This document shows, one piece after another, positions 22,901 through 33,645 of a stretch of DNA of 64,000 nucleotides (within the stretch, counting starts at the first letter, position 1; each line of letters opens with the position of its first letter). Made by a program: the position numbers and the translations under genes. Location of the stretch: contig JAZBQD010000034.1 of NCBI GenBank assembly GCA_036583965.1, positions 9,385,040-9,449,039 on the forward strand, written 5' to 3'. Origin of the DNA: Prunella strophiata (taxonomy: Eukaryota; Chordata; Aves; Passeriformes; Prunellidae). A model generated the notes under the pieces. That model was not told the DNA's origin. It searched no databases and worked only from the letters and a program-made list of their open reading frames with translations.

Positions 22901-24989
22901 ATCAGCACGGAGGAGCTGCTCCCCAGGTACCCCTGCTCCTCCAGCTCCTCATCTCCCCCTTCCAACCTGGGGAAATTCAGGTGAGGTGGCAGTGAGAGTG
23001 TCCAGCAGCACGGGGGGGTGAGAGGGGTTAAACCACAGTGCCAGCAGCAGGAGCCCACCTCCCACTCCCCTCCCTGTGGCTCCTGCCTTTTCCCACTCCC
23101 CCCAGACGAGTTCTGGTTTGTCCTGAGGTTTGCTCCTCGCTTGCCTTGTTTATATGAAGGATAATTTTGGATGTGGTAATGGCAGAACTGTAGCAACATG
23201 CCTCCCTCCCACCCCCCTTTCTCCATCAGCAGCGTGGGCCACCAAGCTGCACAGTGCTGTAGCCCAGACCTTTTGGGGCCTGGGAAGGACCAAGCTCCTC
23301 ACCACTCACCTCCCAGCCTGCTGCTTACTTCCTCTTCTAACCCCTAGGTCCTGTGAACAGATCTCAGACCCATCCTGGCCAGTGCTGTGGGCTGTCCTTG
23401 GAAAGGCTCTGCAGGCTGCCACGCTCCCACCACCCTCACTGCAGGGGTGGAACCAGCTCTGGGTTTCACCTGATTTGTTCCATATGCCTTCTATGGGCCT
23501 GCCCCACACAGGTCTAATAAATCATGAACCAGATTCTCTCAGAATAACATTAATAGCCATGTTTATAGTCAGCAGATCGCAGGAAATTCCCTCCCCACAC
23601 CTATCACTGTCAGGCTTATCACTGAATTTCAGGGGCTGCAATTTTATCCTGTGCCAGGAACAGATGAGCTGCAGGTCCCTCGCCCTGCCCCAGAGATGTG
23701 TATCTGAGATTCATCCCCTGCAGTTATTGATGGTGTGGATTACCACAGCTCCTCTCAGCCCTTGTCCCAGGCTGCCTCAGCACCAGGCACGTGTCTGCCA
23801 GCAGCAATGGCACCAAGAAGGTGCCTGAAGGATGGTGACACCACCAGGGTGAGGTCCCCTTCTGCCCAAGACCAGCAGGAAACAACCCCATTGCTTGGAA
23901 TCAAATGAGGGATGCATGGATGGGTGGGATAAGCCATAATACATCCTGAGAATGAAGGAAACAAGCAGTCTGATGTGATGCAGGATGAGGAGACACGGTG
24001 AGTGCATCCAAGCTGTCCTTTAGGGACCTGTTTCCAGATCAGACACAGCTTTGCTGCTGCTCAGATCACTCCTTGGGTTGACTGAATGGAGCCAGCAGCA
24101 AGGCCCAACAATCCTGGCCAATATTGCCACCAGAAAACTCAGGTCAGAGTCACAGCCAAGCACAGAGCAGCTCCACACTGGGGAACCCCAGGTGGGATGT
24201 CTGTGGTCCCCACCACCTGCTCCTGCCCCTTCTGAGTGCAGCAGGCTTCTCAGTCACTGGCCATAGGGTTGCTCCAACCTGTTAGGGGACACAATTTTTG
24301 CAAATCCCATCTAAAGAGATGTTGGCTGATGCCAGGCTTACCCACCACATTAGCTTTCCAGGGAGCCCAAAGCAGCCTTACCCTCAGCTTCCTAACTCCC
24401 TTCTCCCAGGACCTGGTAGTGCAAAGAGGATTTTGCTCCAAGTGACTAATGTTCATCATGCTACAGAGTGCACCAGAAGCAGGCAGGTCAAAGAGGAAGA
24501 TTTACCAGCTGGCTTTCTTTTAAAACTGGTGTCATTGCCACAAGCTGCTTTTATTGTAGTAGTTCTTAAATTAGATGCTCTTAACTGCTCTGAGCCAGCG
24601 GACAGCAAATACAGACCACAGCAAATGAAACAGCACAACAGAAGGAACACAAGGAGAGTTTGCTCCATCGCCACAAAATGCCACCCACTGCCTGTGGGAG
24701 ACGACAGCTGGGCAGGATGGCCCCGGACCAGCCTCCCCACCGGGAAAATCCCCAGCCTGCAGCTGCAGCAGGAGCTGTGGGAGCTGGCACAGCCCAGCAC
24801 CAGCTCGCTGCATGACACGGCGACGTCCCCTCGGCGGTGGCCGTGTCCCAGCTTGCCTGGAGCAGCAGCACAGGACGAGCCACGGCTGCTGGGGACAGGC
24901 AGCCAGCACGGGGCAGGCTCGGCTGCTCTGCTCCGGGTGTGACAGCCACCGGAGCGCCCCGCAAGGAGCACAGGAGCAGCCAAGTGTCG

Positions 24990-25290
24990 CCTTGATTTTT
25001 CAAGTTTCTCTAAAGCTTTTTGGATGTTTATATTCTTGTGTAGAATTTTCTCACACACTTTCTGTAAATAACTTATTGTTTTGCATTCCTCTATGGAGGA
25101 AGAGTAACTTGATGGACTGTTGAGTTGTCCAGTGGCATGGAGGAGGTGGCACTGTCACCCTCCAATGACACTGGGATTTTAGAAAACTATAAATGGAGTC
25201 AGATTTCAATAAAGCTCTCTCTTTTTGCTCTCTCACACCTTGTAAAGAGTTGTTGTCTGCGTTGTGTTGTTTGTGCGCCACAGTGACAGC
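24990..25290 (+). mobile_element. LTR-like fragment with TATA and poly(A) module
   Basis: A TATA box (TATAAA, 25189-25194) is followed only 14 bases later by AATAAAG (25209-25215), then T-rich and GT-rich sequence to about 25,280. This packing of promoter and poly(A) signal is typical of retroviral LTRs (U3-R-U5) and unusual elsewhere. The boundaries are approximate, and no internal retroviral sequence is seen. Alternatively this is chance AT-rich sequence. Confidence 0.4.
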
Positions 25291-25479
25291 CAAGTGCTCC
25301 GTCCCCCCTTGGTTCTTCTTCCTCTGCAAAACCTGCGTGCTGCGCTGCAAAGCAGCCCCGGCCCCAAGTGCAGGAGGAAGGCTGCCCACACTCCTCCTCT
25401 CCTCGCATTGCCCTTGCTGCTCGCAGCAGGCAGGGCTGGGTAAGCCACTCCTGGGTGATTCACTCGCCAGCAGGCAGAA

Positions 25480-25880
25480 ATGCTTTCCTGGATACGAGCT
25501 GGGCACAGGGGAAAAGGAGCAAGGGCTGTGCTGGCGGCTGAGTCACCGCGCCCCGCGGAGCTCCTGCGTGCAGGGACAGGGCTCCGCTGGGGTCGTGGCC
25601 AGGTGAGTATTGCACCAGCACAGCGTGACTCACCGGCAGAGAAAAATGCCATTTGGGGTAGGAGAAGGGAACGGGGGAGGAGAGGAGCCCGCCGGGGCTC
25701 AAACCGGGGGTGGAAGGCTCGGAAACAGCCAGGTCTGTGTCGGGGCGAGCAGGGGAACAAACCCTGCGGAGCACTGAGAGGGCTGTGAGGAGCAGTGAGC
25801 CCACCCGAGAGCCACGGGCTCAGCCACGGCTCCTGCAGCCCAGCCCTGCCGCAGCTCAGGAGGGAAAGATCCCCACTCAG
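25480..25880 (+). promoter_or_regulatory. CpG-enriched block with two AP-1 sites
   Basis: GC-rich with many CpGs. Consensus AP-1 sites TGAGTCA (25539-25545) and TGACTCA (25626-25632) lie 81 bases apart, and a good splice donor (CAG/GTGAGT) starts at 25,603. It could be an enhancer or the first exon of a non-coding transcript. There is no protein-coding support. Confidence 0.3.
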
Positions 25881-27359
25881 CCACGGCGCTGGGAGTTTTC
25901 CTCTTTTTGTTTCACTCAGGACAGGATGAAGCCACGCGAGCCCCTGCATGAACAGGATGGTCACAGGAGGTTTGGGCTGGATGGTGCCAGGGGCACCTTG
26001 CTGCATTCTGCCGTGGAGTCACCTCTCATCCCAGACAGTGGCACTGCCAGGCTCTAGTCCCCAACCCATGGGACACTGCTCCTTCCCTGCCCAGTCCCTG
26101 GGACAGCAAGACCTGCACCTGTGCCCCAGCAGTGAGCCAGTGTCCCCAGCACCCAGAGGCCTCCAGGGGCACTGCTTTGGGTAATTCCAGTGGCATGCCC
26201 TGCACCTGCCCTACAGGGTAACAGGCTTTTTCCCACACCTATGTTTTCTCGCCTGTCCCTGAAGGCAAGGCAGCCTTGATCAGCATTTCCATGTTGTGTT
26301 GAAACAAGACACAAACTCCCTCCAGTCAACTGTCCTAGCAGCCTTGCCAGGGGCAGCAGGAAAATGGGCAGAGATTCCTGGTCAGGTAACAAGACTTTCC
26401 TAATTCCTGCTAGGAAATGTGTGTCCCTTGTCCAGGGCACAGCCCCATCCTTATTTCCAGGGTGCTGGCTGAGAGCAGCAATGCTGAGCTGACAAGTCAT
26501 GCTGGAAGCTGCACCCTCCTACATCCCCCAAGCCAGGTGGATTTCCTCCTGGGGACTGCAGAGGAAGGGAAACAAGGCACCATGAACCACCCACACCCAG
26601 ATCAGCAGAGGGGCTCCCCCATCTCCCTCTAGTGACTGCAGTCCTTGGAGGATTTCAGGTTAATTAGGCTGGATCATTAAGCTCAAGCTGCAGCCCCATT
26701 GGTTCATGGAGCCCTGGGACCCCTTGTCCCAGAGGGCAGAGCTCACAGCATCCCCAGAACAGTGTCCCCAGAGTGATGGCAGTGTTTATGTACATGACAA
26801 CAGCATGTCAGAGCAGGGGTGCAGAGCCAGAGCCCTGCTGTGCAACGTGCTGTTCAAATGGAGAACTGCAAAAAAGGTAATACCTATCTATATAAATAAA
26901 CCAGGCACATCTCCATTGGGAATTTCTGAAAAAAAAAATAAAATCATTACCCTTTGGGATGCAAAGCAGCTAGGCCTGGAGAGCAGCTAAGAATTGTTAT
27001 TAAATAAATTAATTAGCTCAGCAGAGCCCGCCAGGTACTGAACACTTTCCACTTCCAAGCAGGTAAATGAGTCCGTGGGAACAGAGGCTGCTCCACGCCT
27101 GCCAGGCAGCACAAGCTGCATTTTAATGTGCATGCAACTTCTGCAGCTCTGCCCCTGCAAGTGGCACAGTGGGTGCTGTGTGTCCCCCAGGAGGGAACAA
27201 AGAGCCCCCAAAACATCAGGGCCCACAGCCACCTTCATGTGTGCCCTGATGCAGCAGGGTTTTGTGCACAGGGATGCCAGTGCCCAGCAGAGCCAGGAGC
27301 CTTCCCTGCTGGGGAGCTGTCAGAGGCCTCTCAGGAGCTGGAGATGACCCCAATATGTT
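25881..27359. other. Intergenic, nothing recognised
   Basis: No supported gene; short A-rich runs near 26,930 only. Confidence 0.6.
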
Positions 27360-27940
27360 TGACAGTCTCTGTGTCCCAGCCCAAGAACCAAAGGAGGAGT
27401 CAGGACTCTTAATTTGCAGTTTCCAAGGTTGTTTATTTTTTCCTTATCTAACAAATTTTCTCCCTGACCAGCCCAGGTCTGTTCAGCAGGTCAGTCTGAG
27501 ACACACTGCCCACCTCTGGGGTGGTGTTGTCTTTTTATACTAAAAACTACCTGTACATTATTTACAGTTATTTTCCAATACCTATCACCTATGTTACACA
27601 GTCCAACTCTACTCTAAACCAATCCAAAAGTGCCACCATCACCCAGAAGATGGAGGCTGTGAAGGAGAAAGAAGGACAGAACACGCCCAAATTCCTCCAT
27701 CTTGACCCCTGAACCCTCATTCTAAAAAACCCCAAAATTCTACTTTTCCACCCTGTGATAAACTAATTCTTACTCTACTTAATTTTTGTGGCTTGTAACT
27801 CTTCATATAAGGTTGGTAATTTTTTCCAAGGCTCAAAATCAAAGGCACAGGGGTCTTGGGCTCTGTGCCAAGGCCTCTGAGCCCCCTGCCAGGGGCTGGA
27901 GCCATCCAGGGCAGCCAGAGGGATGTGCTGGGCTCTGACA
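27360..27940 (-). mobile_element. Solo retroviral LTR, about 580 bp
   Basis: Read on the - strand, the element starts TGTCAGAGCC and ends GACTGTCA, giving short terminal inverted repeats with TG..CA ends. It contains a TATA box (TATAAAAAG, + coordinates 27531-27539) and, about 95 bp further, AATAAA (27432-27437), the U3-R-U5 order of an LTR. The A/T-rich middle and the segment carrying CCATCTTCTGGGTGATGG resemble passerine ERV LTRs that I recall. No gag, pol or env frame flanks it, so it is a solo LTR. I could not find matching target-site duplications, so the ends may be off by a few bases. Confidence 0.7.
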
Positions 27941-30444
27941 GGAAGCAGCAGGACTGGAGCCAGGGCTGGCACTGGGTGGCACTGAGCAGGGCTAGGGGGG
28001 CAAGGAGTGCTGAGCATCACCTGGAGAGCACAGCCCCGTGCTTTGCATGGCCAAGAGCTGCTGCAGGCAGCATGCCTTTGATCCCCTCCCCAGCCCTATC
28101 TCTGCCTTTAAACACCAACTTGCTTAAAGGGTGTTTAAACAACGTGGATCACCCTGGGGTCTGGCAGGAGCAGGCTGAGTAAACTCCTCTCCCATGCTAA
28201 TTGCAGCTGACACGGCAGGCACGGCCGGGCTGGCAGCAGTGACAGGGCAGCACTGCCCTCCCTGCCAGGGCCAGAGGCAGCAGCTGGGCTCGACCCGGCC
28301 ACCAGGAGGTGACCCAGGGCCAGGCTGGGGTCAGAGCACAGTGAGAGGAGGCAAAGAAAGAGGAAAACAGGAGCTGGGAAGGAAAGGTGGAGGTAAGCAG
28401 GAGCTCTCCTTCCTTCCATCCTTCCTCCTTCCTCCAGGACAGGTCCAGCTGCAATGACCACTGGCACTCCAAATTTTCTGCATCAAAAGGTGAACAATGA
28501 AATCCCTGTCCTGCTCCAGCTTTGCTAAAACTGAGAATTTCAAGGGGACTGTAGAAAACACCAGCAGTGCTCAAGCCTCCCTTCCAAGGAAGTGGGGAGT
28601 TAGATCTCTGTTATAAGAGGAAGTTCACAATTACAGCACAAGTCGTTACTGGAAAACAAAATTCCCTGGCATGTTGCAAATAAAATCTGAATTCCCCAGT
28701 CTGGGGTTCAAGAGAGCCCACAGCCTTCATTCCAGGGCCCATTTGAAAGATAAAATGAGATTATATTTATGATGGCGGAGACAGATAACAGTTGGTAGGG
28801 GAAAAACTCTGGGAGGGCATTTCAAACAATGGCTATTACATCCAAAACAGCACAAGATTCACTTGCAGAAAGAAGCCCACAGTGCTGAAAACTCCTGAAA
28901 TTAAATCTCTGTGCACACCCTCCCCTGTAATCTGAGCAGCACTACTGCAAACAGCTCCAGAGAGCAGGACTGTGCTGCCTCTTCCTCTCCTTGGGGAAAG
29001 AGGGTTATTAAGTCACTGGGAATCTTTGAACAGCCCTAATTTTTCACCCTGGGTGACAGCAGCTGTGTCCAGGGCATTCTAGAGCATCTAGCTGCTGCAG
29101 CACACCAGGATTGGGGTCTCTGCTTTGAGTCCAGCTCTGAGGCACCAAGAGGGACCCACAAAGCAGCAGTCAGTGCTCTCCCCACCCAGCCATGGATGCC
29201 CATTCAGGTTAATTCCTTAATGGACCCTGACCCCCACCCTGGATCAACCCTCAGTGTTCCCCATGGGGGCTGTCCTAAGGACAGAGCACAAACCCAACCT
29301 TCCAAGCACTCCTGCCTGCCCATACAGATGTGCCTGCCTGTACAGATGTGCCTCCCCATATAAACTTATCTCCTGCCCTTCCTCCCAGCCTCCCCCAGAG
29401 CCACAACAAGCCCCAGAAGCTCCCCAAGGGGCTGCAGAAGCCTCTGGTGTCACCCCAGAGCTCAACAATCCACAGATTTGCCACGACTTGGGCAGGATTA
29501 GGCAGAGCTGCTGCCAGGCTGAGCTGCCCAGGGAGGACAGATTATTCCTGCCAGGAGCCAAGACTCTGAGAAGGGACATTGTTTCAAGGATGATTTGCTG
29601 TTTCCCCCTCACACACACACAAATCTGTAGCTCCAATCTGGCTTTTTTTGGGAGGCACCTGCCACCACCTGTGGTCAGCGACGAGAGCAGGGAGGGATGA
29701 GCAGAGGAAGGAGGGAGTGAAAGCCAGGCTGGCCAGACAAACCCAGGGTGCCCTGCTGAGGGGCTGAGCTCTGGCTGGGTGCTCAGCTTGCCCAAGCCCA
29801 GCTGCTCCAGGTGCTGCAGAGTGATCTGAGGGCAGCCCAGAGCAGAAGATGCTCTGCTCCCCTCTCAGGCCAGACCTGGCTCCCCTCCCAACACCCTGCT
29901 ATGCCCAGGAGCCACGTGTTCAGTCCTTGCTGCAGGGAGCAGGTTGCAATCCCTCACTGCCCTCCCCAGCCCATCCTGGCTCGGGGTGTGCTGGCAGCTG
30001 GGAAGGGGCAGGGCTGGAACACCAACCCCAGTGATGCACTCTGCCCTGGCCCCCTCCTGCCACCAAACCTGTGCTGAGCCACCAGGAGCCACAGGGCAAC
30101 CTCCACCTCAGCTGCTGGGGATGTGGGGTCTGATTTCAGGGGCTGTACAGCAGCAAACCCACACCCCCAAACACAGTCCCTCTGCCAAGCCAGCAGCCTT
30201 CCCCAGGAGAAGGCAGAAGCCCAGAGCTGGTCTCACACTGCTCTGGCTGCAGAGCTCTGTTCCCATTTCTCTTTGCCCTGTGAGATCCCCTGCAGCCCCT
30301 GCCCATGACAGCACTTCCCCCCACTCCTCAGCACAGCTTGTCCCCTGAGGTGGGCTCACTCCTGTCCCTCTGCTCCAAAGCCAGCACTCCAGCCTGGCTT
30401 TGGCCACACCAATCTGAGAAGTGATGGGCAATCTCTTCTCCTGA
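27941..30444. other. Intergenic, nothing coding recognised
   Basis: No supported gene. The segment around 28,735-28,800 is AT-rich and contains GATA-type motifs (AAAGATAAAA, CAGATAACAG); it is a possible regulatory element only. Confidence 0.55.
29313..29358. repeat. 18-bp tandem repeat, about 2.5 copies
   Basis: The unit tacagatgtgcctgcctg occurs at 29323-29340 and again from 29341 with changes, with a partial copy before. Confidence 0.85.
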
Positions 30445-30512
30445 CCTTAACCTTAACCTTAACCTTAACCTTAACCTTAACCTTAACCTTAACCTTAACC
30501 TTAACCTTAACC
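30445..30512. repeat. (CCTTAA)11 hexamer array
   Basis: Eleven perfect copies of CCTTAA plus two bases. It resembles, but is not, the vertebrate telomere repeat CCCTAA: one C is replaced by T. Perfect copies indicate recent expansion. Confidence 0.98.
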
Positions 30513-33512
30513 TCAGCCTCCAGCCAGCTGCTCCCCACCCCTTTATCAGGCAGCAAACTCCCCACCTGCACCTTCTCCCCATATCCTTTTTCTGCCAGCA
30601 CAGTCCCTGCCCAGATGTGCTGCAGGCAGACCCACACCAACCCGACCTCTAAACTTCAGGGACTCAAATTAAAATGGGCCTGAGAGCTAAACCACTCTCC
30701 CAGGTTTACTTTTAAGCTCAATGCAAACAAATACAGAGGACATTTTGCAAAAGTCAACATTGCCTCCTGCTGAAGCACTTCAAAACAAAAAAAGAAACCC
30801 CTGGATTATGGGATGGCTCAGTATGAGGTTTGGTCCATGGGTCAGAAGCATCTGTCAAACATGCAGCCAAAGAGGATGCAGAATAATGCCTTGAGGTCTT
30901 TGCAAAGCTCCTGCAAAGGACTCAGTGGGAGGATTTGCATCTGCTGAGCTAAGAGCAGTGCCTGGGGCTGTGCCCCAAGACCCACTGGCCCCAGTGGTTG
31001 GGGTTGCTCAAGCTGCAGGGCTCACCAGGGTGCTGGGAGCGGGGCAGGAGCGCTGGCCAGAGGAGTCATGTTCACACCCTGGCTCCTTCCAAAACACTCA
31101 CGGATGGTTTGGAGCAGGATGCCAGAACCACCCATCATCATACTTCACTTCTTTCCCTTTAGTCTTTGCCTTAATCCTTTAATGAATTAAGTGGAGCAAT
31201 TAAGCAGGATTTTTATTTCTTTTTAAAGTGAACACGCATGAAAATGGAGATGGGTATTTCTGCAGTTTGAATGCTTAATATGATAATTAATGCAAAGCCC
31301 CTCAGCTTCAGGGATTCTCCACACCTCTCACCCAGGCCCTTTTCTGTCTATCTTCCTGGCAGACTGCCTCTCATTCCAACGAAGGCTGCCCCTTCCTCTT
31401 GCTCAAGCTATGGCTGAACTGCACAGACCAGGGGAGGAGGGAAGGCTGGATACTCAGAGCTGCTGCAGAGCAAAAGCCCCAACCAAGCATCAGTGGTGGA
31501 GAGTGCTGCCATAGCAGAAAATGGAGAATTCTCCTTTCTGGGGAAACCCAGAGGGGACCAGCCTTGCTGTCCAGCAATGTATCCAGCCTCAAGCAGCTGA
31601 GTTGAGCTCACTGGGAGGGGTTTGCTGGGCAGGATGATGAGGGAAGTGCCTTCCCCAGCCCTGACAAAACAGAAGGTTTGGCTCTGCAAAGGAGGCTGCA
31701 CAGGCTCACCTTCCAAGCCACCATTTCAATACCCTGTATCTTCCTGCCCCACCAAAACCTTCCAGTCCTCAGGTCCCTGCTCCCTTCCTCTGCTTCCCTT
31801 CATCCCTGTTTGGCTTAAAATATTCACAAGTATGGCTGAACATCTCCATGCCTCAGTTTCCTCACCAATGAAAAGGAGGTTAACAGATGCCCCTTCTTCC
31901 CTGTAAGGGAGATGACAGACATTTTGGGGATGCTATGGGCCCAGCTCAACACTGCTGAGGCTCTGCCACCCCTCTCCTCAGCACACATATTTTACCAAGA
32001 AGACTGTCAGCACTACAGACATCATTATTCCCCGAAGGGAAGGAGCCTGGGACTGATACACATCAGAGCAGCACAACTCCAAAGGTAAATTTCTCAGATA
32101 TTTCTCCAAATGGTTGGACAAAGTGCTTCAAGGATAGGCAAAGTCCTGCTGTAGCCCCATGAGGTGTTACCAAACATGGCTCACTTGAAAGCAGGCAGTG
32201 GGCCACCAGTGAATCCCACAAAGACTGGGCTGGATGGTATTCCTCAGCAATAGGATTTGCTGTTTGGGAAATGCCTCTGCAACCTGCATTTCTTTCATTT
32301 TTCACTCCTTCTTTCCTCTCAGCTTATTATAAACCTTCTTCCTTTTTTCACCAAAACACATTTCCTGACACAAAAAGCTCCTGGTAAATGTTCTCTGACT
32401 CACTGAACTGCCCAAACAGATCTGCCTCCAGAGGAACTGGACCATCCTGTTTGTGGGTACAACAGCCACCCCCAGCCGTGTGCTGAGGGCTGAGGAAAGC
32501 TGCTCCTGTTGTGAAACACTCCCTGCCAGATGTGGGCAAGCCCTCCCTCACATCTGGAGAGCAGTCAGACATTTTTATTTTCTCTCTCAATTGTTTGTTT
32601 CCTTGTCCTGAGAGATGAGGCTGTTCCTCAGAGGCTCTGTCCTCAGAGATGAGGCTCTTTGCTTCTTTCTGCAGAGCAGTCCACCAGCTTTATTTTTCCT
32701 GCAGGACTGTGGTTTTGCCAAACCCAGAAGGAAGACAATAACCCAAACCCTAACTCCTGAAAAGTATTGGGAGAGAAGTTTGTCTTCCTCTCTTCTGCTA
32801 GGCTGTGAGAAACCAGTGGGACTTTGGACAGTGGATTTGTTCAGTAGTACAAATTCATGGAGGTTTGGGCTGCTGGTACTGTGTCTCTTGGTGGCCACTG
32901 CCCTTTACAACATGCCTGAGACCCAACCTTCTTCCACCCCAAGGCACAGAGTGCTGCAGAGGCTGCAAAGCCTGTGGTGATCATGGCCAAACACAGCAGT
33001 CAATAAAGCTGATGACCTTTGCTTGGTTGTCCAGCCAGCCAAAGGAAACACTTTTCCCCTCAGGCTCCTGTACTAGATGCTTCAAAAATTAGGGAGATAG
33101 CTCCCTGGAAAATCTCAGGGACACACCATCCATCAATATTTTGCAGCCTGAGACAGCAGCAACATCTCCTGCTACACTGGTACAAGCCCAGACACTGTGC
33201 TTGGCTTCCTGTAAACAAAAGCTGTTTAGCTCTAAATTCCTCTTTTGGCTCAGGCTGCCCTGGTTCAGTGAGGATGGTGTGGAGATAATCATCGCAGGAT
33301 TGTGTTCCTGGTGCACGGCTGCCTTGCACAATGGCGCCTCTTTATCATGCCCTTGGAGCAAGGAACTTCCAGCTGGGCTTCTCTGCCAGGCAAGACTGCC
33401 TGTCAGGTCTAAGCACCAAGGCAGAGGAGAAGAGAGAGCAAGGATCTGAGAGGGGAGCATGGAAGTGTGGGACTGAGGGTTAACAGATTAATAAACATTT
33501 ACAGGACTGCGG
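30513..33512. other. Intergenic, nothing coding recognised
   Basis: No supported gene. 31,150-31,300 is AT-rich with several TAAT cores (TTAATGAATTAAG, GATAATTAATG) and might be a homeodomain-binding element. Confidence 0.55.
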
Positions 33513-33645
33513 TGCAAAGGAGACAGTACGAAGGATTTGGGCTGGACTAGAACAGAACTTTTTTCCCAAAGCATGGCAATGCAAAGGAGAGAGTACAAAA
33601 GATTTGGGCTGGACTAGAACAGAACTTTTTCCCAAAGCAAGATAA
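33513..33645. repeat. 67-bp tandem duplication
   Basis: Copy 1 spans 33513-33579 and copy 2 spans 33580-33645. They differ by a few substitutions and one T in a T-run. The shared core reads GGATTTGGGCTGGACTAGAA or nearly so. It could be part of an unrecognised mobile element. Confidence 0.9.

Larger units (their letters stand above)
12753..24989. other. Intergenic, 12.2 kb without a supported gene
   Basis: Unique-looking sequence. Open frames of up to 232 codons (23,130-23,828) occur, but none has a recognisable domain, splice structure or family similarity. A pyrimidine-rich stretch covers about 18,420-18,710. Small simple repeats and one perfect hairpin are listed separately. Confidence 0.6.

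Noticed and set aside
23130..23828. 232-codon open frame on the + strand
   Set aside because: No recognisable protein features; neighbouring frames are also open.
25233..26006. 257-codon open frame on the - strand
   Set aside because: GC-rich sequence, no recognisable domain, and no splice or homology support.
30445..30512. Interstitial telomere repeat
   Set aside because: The hexamer is CCTTAA, not CCCTAA, in every copy; only a resemblance can be claimed.
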